A stretch of DNA of 64,000 nt from Trogon surrucura (taxonomy: Eukaryota > Chordata > Aves > Trogoniformes > Trogonidae): assembly GCA_020746105.1 (NCBI GenBank), contig CM036620.1, forward strand, positions 25,008,604 through 25,072,603, written 5' to 3'. Of the stretch, positions 48,756 to 59,657 are shown one piece after another. Each line of letters starts with the position of its first letter. The first letter of the stretch is position 1. The notes below the pieces were generated by a model. The model was not told the origin of the DNA and did no database searches. It saw only the letters and a program-made list of their open reading frames with translations. The position numbers and the translations under genes were made by a program.

Positions 48756-48939
48756 TCATAGAATCATAGAATGGCCTAGGCTGGAAGGGACCTTAGAGAT
48801 CATTTAATCCGACCTCCCTCTCATGGGCAGGGACGCCTCTCAACTAGATCAGGCAACACATGGGGACCCAACGGGGACTGAACCCGTGACCTTGGTGTTA
48901 TCAGCACCACGCTCTAACCAAGTGAGCTAACCAGCCCCC
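48756..48939 (-). mobile_element. tRNA-Ile-derived SINE with CR1 tail (TguSINE1-like)
   Basis: Read on the minus strand, the first ~77 bases (48939 to 48863) look like tRNA-Ile: TTAGCTCACTTGG, then GTTAGAGCG, an anticodon stem TGGTG/CACCA enclosing loop CTGATAA (anticodon GAT at 48900-48902), and a T-arm CACGGGTTCAGTCCCCGT. The acceptor stem no longer pairs over most of its length, so this is a SINE head and not a tRNA gene. The rest (48862 to 48756) is a CR1 3' end: GAGGCGTCCCTGCCCATG, GGTCCCTTCCAGCC, CATTCTATGATTCTATGA. SINEs of this build are known in passerines and are moved by CR1 enzymes. The ATTCTATG tail differs from the ATTCTGTG tails at 15.6, 27.9 and 45 kb, so its partner LINE was another CR1 group. 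Confidence 0.9.
48873..48930 (-). promoter_or_regulatory. internal Pol III promoter remnants (box A and box B)
   Basis: Box A-like TTAGCTCACTTGG is at 48918-48930 and box B-like GGGTTCAGTCCCC at 48873-48885, both on the minus strand. In box B the usual GA before the final CCs reads AG, which likely weakens TFIIIC binding. The element is therefore probably silent. Confidence 0.6.
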
Positions 48940-50239
48940 TAATTTTAATAAAGAGCACAACTAATGGAAGTCATTCACAGTTACTGTGTTGTTTTGTTAG
49001 TGAGCTTTCTATTGAACTAACAATTTTTCATTTATTTTCTGCTTTCAATTATTTTGTTAACTTGTGGTTTCCTCTTTTTTTCATAGATATTCCTGTCTTC
49101 CTTAGCCAGGCTATTTGTACTTTTTTAACATCTCCCACTGCTCAATGCTGATATTATTCCTCATAAACCTTCTAAAACAGAGTGCCTTCTTCTGCTTGGC
49201 TCTAAAGGTGTTACATGTCAGTTGTAGTTTTTCGTCTGTTTTATAAAGCTATCTCATTTTATTTAAGGTTTCTGACAACGGAAACTCAAGCCAAAGGTCC
49301 TGATGAATGTTGCATTCCTCAGATGCAGATTTTGCTTGCTTCATAAGCTGTCACAAGTTTGCCATTCTAAACCATCATGGTCTAACTTAATACACAAACA
49401 GATAAGATTAAAGCAAAGTAAAGCAACAAAAGATGAAGCAAAAAAAGCTTTCCTGACCATATGAAAACCAGAAACATTTCCAGATATTAGCAGTGCTGAC
49501 GAGAAGTATTTTGGTTTTGTGTAGTTTTACTGCACTGCCGGAAAAGTTGCCTACTTGAACCATGTGAATTTAAATGATCCATGATTAAGCCTATCTTAAA
49601 CATTCACACTGAGGCTGAGGTGTTAAAGATATGAACAGCCAAAAATGTATGGCTGCTCATAGCTTTTTATGTTTTTACTCACTTTGAATCTGATTGTCTT
49701 CTGGGGCATCCAAAACCCTTAATGGGCATGTTTTTGCCATCATGTGCACTCCCAGCAAAATCAAATAAATGTCTAAGTAGTCTCAAATGGGTACGTGATC
49801 ATCCATGACGATCCAGAACATTTTTATCATGCTTGAGCCCATTGTCACTAAGCAACATAATAGAAGGCAGAGCAGTGGTTCATAACAGTAGCAAACTGCA
49901 GCCTGATACTGAAGAGGTACAAGTTGCTTTGGTTAAAATAGATACTTTTGTCCAGTACCTCTTCTGAATCCATCATGTGCCATTTCTCCCTGGACATGAA
50001 GAAACAAAGTGTTTGTTTTCTGTTTGAGGGGATTTGCTGGCCTTTTGCTGAATAGTTAGAGGATAGCTAATTTGCAAATGTCTGGAATCTAGGTTTTATG
50101 AGAGACAATTAATTTTCTGGAGCTGCCTTCTAGTTAAAGAAAAGAAAGCTATGTAAATGATGTTAAAATGATTCTTGAAGCATTGATGCATGTTATGTAT
50201 ATTTAATTATGGCAGTAAGAGATGTGGATTCAACCAGCA
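48940..50239. other. unique AT-rich interval without genes
   Basis: No gene or recognised repeat in about 1.3 kb between the SINE and the next CR1. Confidence 0.55.
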
Positions 50240-50525
50240 AATCATGGAATCATAGAACCACTGAACCACCTAGGTTGGAAAAGACATTTAAGATCATTGA
50301 ATCCAACTGTTAACCCAGCACTGCCAAATCCACCACTAGACCATGTCCCTAAGCACCTCATCTACATGTCTTCTAAACACCTCCAGGGATGGCGACTCAA
50401 CCACTTACTTCCCTGGGCAGCCTGTTTCAGTGTTGACAACCCTTTCTTTTGGTGAACAAATTCTTCCAAATGTCCAAACCAAACCTCCTCTGGCACAATT
50501 TGAGGCCATTTCCTCTTGTCCTAGA
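50240..50525 (-). mobile_element. CR1 LINE 3' fragment, ATTCTATG-tail group
   Basis: The plus strand shows AATCATGGAATCATAGAACC (tail), CCTAGGTTGGAAAAGACATT, AAGATCATTGAATCCAACTG, CATGTCCCTAAGCACCTCAT, CCTCCAGGGATGGCGACTC, TTCCCTGGGCAGCCTGTTTC and ATTTCCTCTTGTCCTAG: the antisense of a CR1 3' UTR and ORF2 end. The longer 3' UTR and ATTCTATG tail distinguish it from the copies at 27.9 and 45 kb. It is 5'-truncated at about 50525 and retains no enzyme domain. Confidence 0.92.
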
Positions 50526-50917
50526 TCATTGAGTTCTGAATTGGAAGGGTTTCTCTTACCTTAAATTTTGCATATTTTCATTGTTATTTCTGTGCCTTAC
50601 TTTCTGACAAAAAGTAGAAGGAGAAACATAAGGAGATACAGGCTAAGTCGTTATCAATTACATCTTCAAATTAAACTTGGGGTACCTGAAAGTTTGAGGA
50701 CATTTACTGATACAGGAATACAGTTAAATCTCACTTCCTAAAGCTCACAGGAAGAAGCTATTCTCAGAACCTCACCATAAGCCATATCCTTGAGATTTGC
50801 ATCTCTTTTCAAAGAAGATTCATATGACATTTGGAACAGCTTTTAAGCTTTTGGAGTATTATCTGACATGAGGGCTGGAATGAGAAATAGGAGTCACAAA
50901 TCTTTTCCCAGTCCTTG
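50526..50917. other. unique interval without genes
   Basis: No gene or recognised repeat is seen. Confidence 0.5.
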
Positions 50918-50990
50918 CACCGAATTACTGTGTGACCTTGAACAAATGGCTTGGGCAAACACTTAGAAGCTCTCTCTGATCTTGTGCTCT
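50918..50990 (+). repeat. MIR-like ancient SINE fragment
   Basis: ACCGAATTACTGTGTGACC followed by TTGAACAAATGGCTTGGGC and AAGCTCTCTCTGATCTTG resembles the MIR core (TGTGTGACCTTG...CAA...). The match is short and diverged. Confidence 0.35.
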
Positions 50991-53200
50991 TTGACTGCTG
51001 TTTGCTTGTTTATCCAGACAATCTTCAAGTAAAAGTTATAAAAGGAAAGGAAAAGGAAACCACTACTGTTTAATGCCATTAGCAGCCCAACTGCATGGGA
51101 TTACAATCAACTTTATTTAACCAATGCTGCATTAAACTCTATCCCTCAGTTATGCCATCTCTAGAAGGAGTAAAATAACGTGGCTAATAAACTGCTCATC
51201 ATTTGCAAATGAAAAAATATCACCACACAGAAGCAAAATATTATTTTCTTTTAGGGTTTCTGACCGCTGTGCATAAATCAGGGAATCATCACATTTTCAT
51301 GAATGACAAATATATCTTCTATTTTACCTCCTACGAAAGAGAAAAATTTGGCATGCTCAAGTATGCCTTAAAGGCAATGCTGCCTTTGGGATCTCACATT
51401 AACATAATGATAAATGTGCTGTGTATTGCTTGAAAATGCTGTGTGCCAATGTGTCAGAATATGTTTTCCCTGCACACCTCTCGATTAGCATCTTATTTAC
51501 ATATTGGCAGGAAAAGAATTCTGAGAAAGACCTACAAAATAAAGTGTGTTTTAATATGGTCTTCTCTGAGGCCAAAGTATTAGTTCCAGAAGCTGTTATC
51601 TGCTGGTGTGTCTTTCGGAGGTAGTGGGGTTGAGTTATGTGTTTCGAAGTACTGAACCCATGCATGTTTCAGCAAAGAGTAGTAGTGATACATTTTTCCA
51701 TCTTATACTAGTGTCGAATTTACTGTATAATTCAGACCCAATGCACACCTTGGACAAACTCACTTCCTCCCATTCCCTGATCTGTCACAGGACAAAATAC
51801 CTAACTTCAGTGGAATTTATCATTGGTTTCTTCCTTTCTGACTGCCAAGTATTTCAAAAATGTGGAAAATAGTGGCAGCTTCTAACATAAATAGTAATTT
51901 ATTTCTTGTTTTTTTTACTTAAGTCATATATTAATTAATCTTTCTTTTGTTTTGTATCTTTGTTGGTTTTAAATAATTCCCACAGATTATCTCATCATCC
52001 TGCATTTCCAGTTATTTCACACTACTCAAAACTCCATGTTCTAGATATTTATTTTATCAGAGGCAAGAATGAGAATATGTATGCAGTAAAAATAATCATA
52101 CTGAAATGATAGTTTCTGTTCCTTCTGTTTAAGTTAAAGATACTGTTTACCTGGTAATTTATGCTTATACAGTGCTTATAAATCATTATTAGAAACTCTT
52201 CAGGCTAGAGACTGTATAAGTGCATCACAAAAACACTTGTATTGAAGTGAGTCAAAACAAATTTAAGATACATTATATAGATGATATAAACAGGTAAGAA
52301 CCTTCAAAGAGTGCATGGTCAAAATGATGATGAGAATCATATCATTAATAGACTAAACAAATTTGTAGCATCCTCACACCTGAGGATAGATGTGAAAGAA
52401 GTTAATGAAGTAGCCTTATTTAAGTGAGATGTTATTTTCAGGAAGAAGCTGCCCGTGTAAGCCATCCTTTATCAAAACCAGTGAAAAGAATGCAGTGGCA
52501 CTTGAGAAGTGAAGTGATCAGAGCAGGTGAGCCCATTATACATTTAGAGAAGCAAAAAAAGATTGTATCCTAGAGTTGCATTCGGTTTATGGACAAAAAA
52601 AGTCCTAAATCTTTCTCTGAAGCAGATGTAGCCTGGATGTCATGCATGGAGATGCCAGAGTAGAAAACAGTATAGGAGGAAGGGAGATATCAGTCACCAT
52701 CTTCTGCAAAGCGCACAGCAAAGCTTGAAGAGAAAGATTGGATATTCAATTTTTTCTTTTTGAGTTTAAGATGAAAATTAGAAAAGAAATGGGATTGGGG
52801 GAACAATCTAAAATTGCAGTTTAGAGCAAAAAGAGCTCAAGAATGGAGATGCACATTTCTGAATCATTAGAATAGAGTTGGTAGATTAATTCGTGTTTTC
52901 ATTGACTTTTACAAATGGCTGTGAGAAAAGAGTTGGTTCAAGCTATGATAAATATTATTTTGAATGTTACAATACAATGCACAGTAAACTAATATTCCCT
53001 CAAGCAATGAATGTAAATACAGTTGTTGATATTATATTTCTGGAACTTATGTTATTTTAATCAGCTCTAGAGAGGACTATCTCTGGGAAGTGCCACTCTG
53101 ATGTTGAATGTTACTGGCTCCTACCGGCGACGGTGATATCTGAAACAAGAATAGTTCAGTTCAGAAAATCTGGAAAGCTGCCAGATCCAGCTGAACTCAG
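50991..53200. other. unique interval, strongest candidate for conserved non-coding DNA
   Basis: No gene is supported. Between 51110 and 51600 the sequence is evenly composed and lacks repeats and homopolymers. It holds many homeodomain/POU/forkhead-like words (ATTTGCAAAT at 51201-51210, CATAATGATAAATG, GATTAGCATC, TTATTTACATA). Open frames on both strands here (67-88 codons) are not convincing as exons. Confidence 0.45.
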
Positions 53201-53276
53201 TGGATCAAATTCTGATGTTTTTACACATGAGCAGCTGTGTTGACTTCATTAGGGTCTCATGTGTAAAACAGAATAC
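53201..53276. repeat. ancient hairpin-like interspersed repeat, copy 4
   Basis: A perfect 13-bp inverted repeat, TTTTACACATGAG (53219-53231) and CTCATGTGTAAAA (53256-53268), encloses a 24-base loop containing GTTGACTTCATTAGGG. CAAATTCTGATG and CAGAATAC lie outside the arms. The arms and the outer AATTCTG are the same pattern as in the copies at 2.1, 17.0 and 17.8 kb. Confidence 0.5.
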
Positions 53277-56200
53277 TTTCTTCTAATATGATTATATCGG
53301 GAAACTGGGATTCAGCTGTATGTAATTTATTATTGCATTAGGTATCAGTTTGCCCACATCATACCTGTCAATAACACCGCAAAATAAAAAAATAAAAGAA
53401 GTAATAAAGCCAGGAAAGAAAATAACTTCAGGAGAGGGCTGATGGCTTTGGGAAATGAAATAGATTAAACAGACAAAAGAAGTGAAAAACTGATAAAAAT
53501 GTCAAAGCAAAGAGCCAAGGCCAGACAGCGAGGCTTAACATCTCTGCTGCCCTCTCACTGATGGCCTGACTTAACAGCATGCTGAAGAATTTAAAATGCA
53601 GTAATAGCTGAAACAAGGTCATTACAGACTGCAGGTGGGATTTTTCAAGCACAGGTTGAGCACTACCCCTGGGCCTTGATGTCTTAGCTTTGACTTTTAG
53701 TAGGTGCACAGGTGGGCCAACCCTGGTATTTCGGAAACCACTCTTGGAAGCTAAAGCTGGGGTGTATGTTTCCAGCCACGGAGACATGTTTTCTACCTCT
53801 TGTTGCATTTCTGTAGGTTTTGTGCAAGTTTACTCTAGACAGCCAGTCAATGTAGATGGACTCTCATCTTGCATCATTAACAGGGCTGAGAACTCAACTT
53901 CAAGGAGTTCTTGCAAGAGCTGTTTTAAATTGATTATTGTGCTGTTCAGAGGCTCTAGTTACACAGCGCTCATTAGTGACAACTGAGGCACTGAATAAAG
54001 CAGACCTGTCAGACTTCCTGCCTTTGAAAAGACAGATAAATTAGTCTGGGCAGAGTGCCACGCTAGTCTGGTTCCATTACTTGCAGTACTTGAACTAGCT
54101 CAGAGAGAGCTTAGCTTGGGTATCCCTTCACGAGAGGATAGCGTGCTGTCCAGATGTCCTCCATGCAGGCAAACGTTAATAACATTTTCGACTGACTTTG
54201 TTTGTTCTGCTTCACTTAAAGCACTTTGGTAACTCCAAATAAGAGACTAAAAGTAGCGTCTTCTGCCTTTCTTTTTTTGGCAGCTGTGCTCTGAGGGAGG
54301 CCGGTGAGGCTAACCTACTGCAGTGCAAGTGGTGGGTGGCCTTTAACCTTTCCAGCTAGCACATCAGTCAACTTCCTCCTGAGGTTCTCTCATTTGTCTT
54401 CTGTTCCCAGGGACTAGTGCGAGTGCAGTGCTGTCTCAGGGGAGCACGGGCTGTGGGTTGTGGACCCAGCTTGTGTCAGCTAATGCAGAGCACGACATTG
54501 AGGGAAGGGAAGAGAAGAAAGGGCAAAGTCGTCTTACTGCTCTGTCTTTCTGTCCCAGACTCCAGCTGGATCCAGAAAGGGGCCATCACAGTTGAGATGA
54601 TGTAAAAGCTGTAGGATGCATTTACTCCTCTTTCCAATGACTCTATCTCCAGAAATATTATTAAAATATTAGGAATAGGTTTGTCATAGAGTTCTAACTT
54701 GACCAGAAAGTGTACATATTCACCCCAACAACCCTAAGATAACCAAGTGAAATACATGACAGAAATATAGTTGCCTGAACTTTATTATGTGTTTTTCTCC
54801 TACTAGTACATCAAGAGACAATCAAAATATTCCACAGAAATGTCTTTCTCTTCCCCTACCCTCCCACTAAATAGTGAGTGAAAGAAAAACCAGGGAGAAG
54901 AACAGATTGTCTAGTAACTTCAGTATGAGTCAGAGGTTTGGATCAGTACAAGTTTGCACCAAAGCAGATAAATAACAGCTACTTTAAACAAGGCAGAACA
55001 TCCCGCTCCCTGACAGAAGAGCAATCAGACAGGATGCTAGCCTTGAAAGCTTAGGATCTATGAAGTGGTAAAATAACTTGAAAACTGGTTTCCCGTTTCC
55101 CAAGAAAATGTTCGTCTTGTGCATCTGTTTTGGCTGGGTGAGGTCAAATTTGGAGCACACTGATCAGTTGGCATTTTCTGACAATAATTAGCATATTAGG
55201 AAATATCTCAGTGAAGCTAGAGGAAGCATGACAAAATATCATTGAGAGACCTTTTCCTTTTCATACACATGTACACTGTTCATGATACTGGATAAATAAA
55301 TGAAGAAGTATAGGTAAAATTGACAATAGCCCTCTGTAGCTCCCTGGATCTTTGGTCAAACTGGTCCTTATCAAACCACATTTAAAGCATAACTTTGATC
55401 TTAATGACAATCAGTGAAGTAAGGTTAGGGGCTTCTCATAAACACTAATGTAACAGAATAAAATCAAGTCCTGGTTGTTTAGTTTGGTGTTACAGCTGAG
55501 CAGTTTTAGAAACCTGGGCAATTTTGCCCAGGAGCCCTTGACCAGGTGCTCACCTGGTTGGGCAGGAAAGGTATTAGAGAATACCTGCAGGGTAACTTCA
55601 ACCTCTTCACCCAGGAAGGAACCAGAATTTAATTCTCAGCTAAAGCAGACTTCTTGTACCACTTTTAATGACTCAGAGGAGACTTGCAAGACTCTTATCA
55701 AATGCTGCTAAATAAAATTTTCCACTTCAGTAACTTACTTGACCAGAGGGAATTCTGTCTGCAGTACAATTGAAGGTATTCTTCCACAGAAAACAGAAAT
55801 CATTGATTACCCTGCATTTGCGAAGGCACTGTTCTTCATCCTGCCCAATGGTCTGTACTTTGAATAATCCTTCATGATTGCTACTGAATAAATCAGTGTT
55901 GCAAAAGCATCAAGCAGGGAATGGATTAATATGACAATTCTGTCAGATACAGTTGTTGACACAAAGGCTGAGTAGAAACAAATAAGGTGCACTATTAAAG
56001 TGATACCATGTGCATTGATCTAGAATTGGGGAGATTCAACAATCAGCTTTTAAGGTACTCTTAGTAAACAATACTCTCCCATTTATGAATAATATGTATA
56101 AAGAAAGGGAAAAAACACCTTAGTGAAGGAAAAAAAATGTATCACAAGGGCAGCTTGTAAAAACCCCTGACACTATATCCGTGGAAAAAAAAAAATGTAA

Positions 56201-59015
56201 CCCTCTGGTTTGGGACAAATTAGTGAGTTACATTTGTTCATCACACTCCAGTGCAAATATCCAATAATCAAATGTTCCCTTACCACTGTGCTGATCATTC
56301 ACCCCTTCCAGACCATCCTGCTGTGTTTCAGTTTCCATGGGCAGCACAATCCCAAAGTAGAGGCATTCCTCCAGCGCCTGTTCCTACTCTTATTCCCTCA
56401 TGTGCCATAGGTAGTTCAGGTAGCAGGGTCACATCAGATTTTACTCTGCTTCTCTTCCATGCTGCGAGGTTACCTGCAACAGCTCTTTCTGTGAAATACC
56501 CAGTATGACTTCACACAGTGAAGTTCAGCATAGTACTCCTGTCATTTGTATTGTCGTAGTTCTTTTGAGTCCCAGGAAAGGTCTGACACCATGTTGCCTT
56601 TAGTACTCTAAAATCATACCCAGAGCACTTCCACTGTTATAGAATGAGCATCTTTTCTCTGCCGTCATTTCGTTAGTGACAGAGAGGATTTTGAGTTCAC
56701 GTATGTTAAAATGCGTCGCTGAGAAATTCCAAATAGGAAGCTTTAGTCAACAGAGTTTTTTCCTATCAGTAAAATCCCCATGGCCACCCAAAGGTGAGTG
56801 GCTCCTCCATGTTTATTTATCTGACACTGTGCATAAATAGTTCATGCAGCTGTGCTCATTCCTTGCTCTCTTCACCTTAAGAAGGGGCAAAAAACTTCTT
56901 ACATTCTCAGAGGCTTACATTATTATTTATATTTACATTACAGCCATACCATATAGACCTTCAGGTCTATAAGGCAGTGTTGGCCACAGCATTATACAAA
57001 TACTGGCTCAAATTCAACACTCCACCCTAAAGAGCCTATATCCCAGGATGCAAGACATGCAAAAGGAGGGCAGATGAGGCTGAAGTCAAATTTATAACGC
57101 AATTTATACTCATTTAAAACTTTTCCGCTCATTATAAATCCACTGAAAAAAATGTTGAAATTCCCCATCTGTGCCTTAAGACATTAGACAGGGCCCAAGG
57201 ATGCATCTGGAACATGAGATTGCAGTGAGAACTGCAGGGAACATTGCAGACTGGAGGGGCGGTGAGAAGCAGGAACAGCCTGGAGCTGTGTGCATGAGGT
57301 CCTCAGAGGTGGGAGCTTGTGTCAGGTGGAAGCCGAAGGGCAACAGCCACCCTCCTGAAGCACAGGGCTGGAGAAGAAGCCAGCACTGCCCAAAGCCTTG
57401 GGCACTGCAGGGTGGTGGGGGTCAAGCCACAGCCCCCTCCCTACTGGCTGAAGGCCTGCTGGCTCTCGGCAGAATGTCCTAAACAACATCACCTTAAAGG
57501 CTGTGCTGGCGGGTTTGAGCTAAATCAGACATCTTCCACAGCTACAAAGGCTGGCTGGTGACAGCAGTTCTCCTCTGCATTCAGAATACTCTTGGTAGAC
57601 TTGACAAAAAATACAGAGTGAGATGCTCAGCCTTCTTCAAAATATTCAGATAAGAATTCAGATTTGAAGAGCTTATCCAAAAGGAAGCCTCAGAATTCCC
57701 GTGGTTAGCTTCTGTCCAGTAATACGCATATATATTTTTTTCAGTTTGGCTTCAAATAATGTGTTGTTCTTACAGGAAGGATTTCAGCACAGACAAAAGT
57801 GATCAAGGTATCACAGCCTGATACCCTCCCTTCCAAAAGTAAGCTTTTATTTGCTAGGAAGGCGGATGTCTAAGACAGGTACATAGCAAAAATAACGCTA
57901 GCACTGTGATTTAGTCTAAGGCACAGTCACACATTCAACAATAGGTGGTTTAGCAAGTGCATGAAATTACAGATGTACCTGTTAGGTTTGTACAGTAATT
58001 AGCAGAAGCTGCACTGAACAAGACACAACAAAATGCAAGATAAAACATTAAAAAGCCTATTCATACCGTTTTTATGCTGGTGTTAAATATTTTGTAGGAT
58101 GGCGTTGTATGTCACGAGAGATGCCACACCATGTGTCTAAATGTTGTCACCTATCCTACAACTTAAATTAATAGTTCAGTACGTCTCAAAAATGTTAAGC
58201 TAGTCAAGGACCTTTTAGATTTCAATCTGCGCTCTCACAGCAATTCTTGTTTTAACACTTAGTACCTCAGACCTCTTAGAACTCAGACAGGCTCCAGTTA
58301 TTTCTAAAAGGCAAAAATTGTAAGCTTTGTTGCAAATGAAGTGTGGGATACGCTGTCAATACAAGCTGTTCAAAACATAATGAGAGCATTTAAATATTTT
58401 ATGATTTTTTCCAATGTTCTATTGGAGATTGAACACTGGAATGAGTCTTAAGTGAGAGCAACTTACCAGATGAAGAGCATAATGAATGTCTTTCATAAAA
58501 ATGAATATTTAAACGGTGTAGTTAGTTGCATTAGAATTGTTCAACCTCAATACAATCACGATGTTTCACTGTTCTTCCCTTTGGTGTAATTCTAATCTGA
58601 TTATTATATATATAAACTGTGTTGCATAGGTATCCATCAGGCATGGAATCATCTCTTAGAAATGCAACTCTGGTCAGATGGGATGGTTAATCCAGCCTCA
58701 TAATGTGGATACTGAATATATATACGCGTCTTCTAATATAATTTAATATAATACAATAACATGTACGTATTTTAATCTGAAATCCAGAGCAATCAGTAGT
58801 TGAACTCCTATTGCCTTCAGCAGAGTTTGGCTGCTATGCCCTCATGACATTTTAAAAGAATGTTGACTTTTTGTGGGTTTAATATTGCTATTGGCCTACC
58901 TTGGTTGAATATTTTAACATAGATGAGATTTTGCATGCTGAATCAACAGAGCAGCTTAAGTCACTCTTGAAACTGTTGAGCCAAACTTACCAAGAGGAAA
59001 ATGTCAGTTGGCTGT

Positions 59016-59050
59016 TCCACACTCACCCACCCACACCCACCCTCACACTC
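59016..59050. repeat. CACCC/CACTC-rich simple repeat
   Basis: An irregular run of CAC, CCCAC and CTCAC units, entirely C, A and T on the plus strand (G-rich on the minus strand). Low complexity; may also offer CACCC-box-like words. Confidence 0.75.
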
Positions 59051-59641
59051 TTCAGTCGACTGGAGAACTAAATCAGTATGTAAGGTCATCTGGGGACATT
59101 TGGCAGCACATTAGTTACCAAATCTTTCTAAGTATCAGCTACATTTCCATTCAGCAGAGCTTTTGCAGTCTTTAGATAAACCAGAAGCATATATATTTTT
59201 CTGAAGTATCTTATTAACTGGTTTTTGAGGACCATCTTATTTAAATATTTTCTTGCAGTTACATGTCAAACTTGGTGCTAAAGTCAGAAGACAGCTCTGA
59301 AATCTGTGTCTGTGCACATTGGCTGTGAATCCTCTCTGTATGTACGCAGGATATCGATGTGGGATATCCCTCTGCTTAGTATGGACGGCCGAATCAGTAG
59401 GGATAGAGAAACGATGCTAAGAAAATGATTTTCTGACCACCAGAAAAAATACAATGGCACAGCGTCTTTGGTTTCTTCCAACTCATACCTCTCCAAAAAG
59501 GAACAATCATCACCATTAATATTATCGAGTGTATCATGAGATTTAACATTCTCAGCTTGGAAATGAACTGGAGACTCTATTTGTCCACTGTTAGTCATCA
59601 AAGCATATTGAGGGAGAGAGGAATGAAGAAAGCAGAATAGC

Positions 59642-59657
59642 TTTTTTTTTTTTTTTT
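59642..59657. repeat. T16 homopolymer
   Basis: Sixteen consecutive T. No retroposon body is recognised beside it. Confidence 0.88.

Noticed and set aside
48863-48939. Functional tRNA-Ile gene on the minus strand
   Set aside because: The acceptor stem is mostly unpaired, box B is altered and the sequence runs directly into a CR1 tail, so it is a SINE head.
53428-53808. 126-codon minus-strand open frame
   Set aside because: No recognised domain, composition typical of background, overlapped by a 98-codon frame on the other strand.
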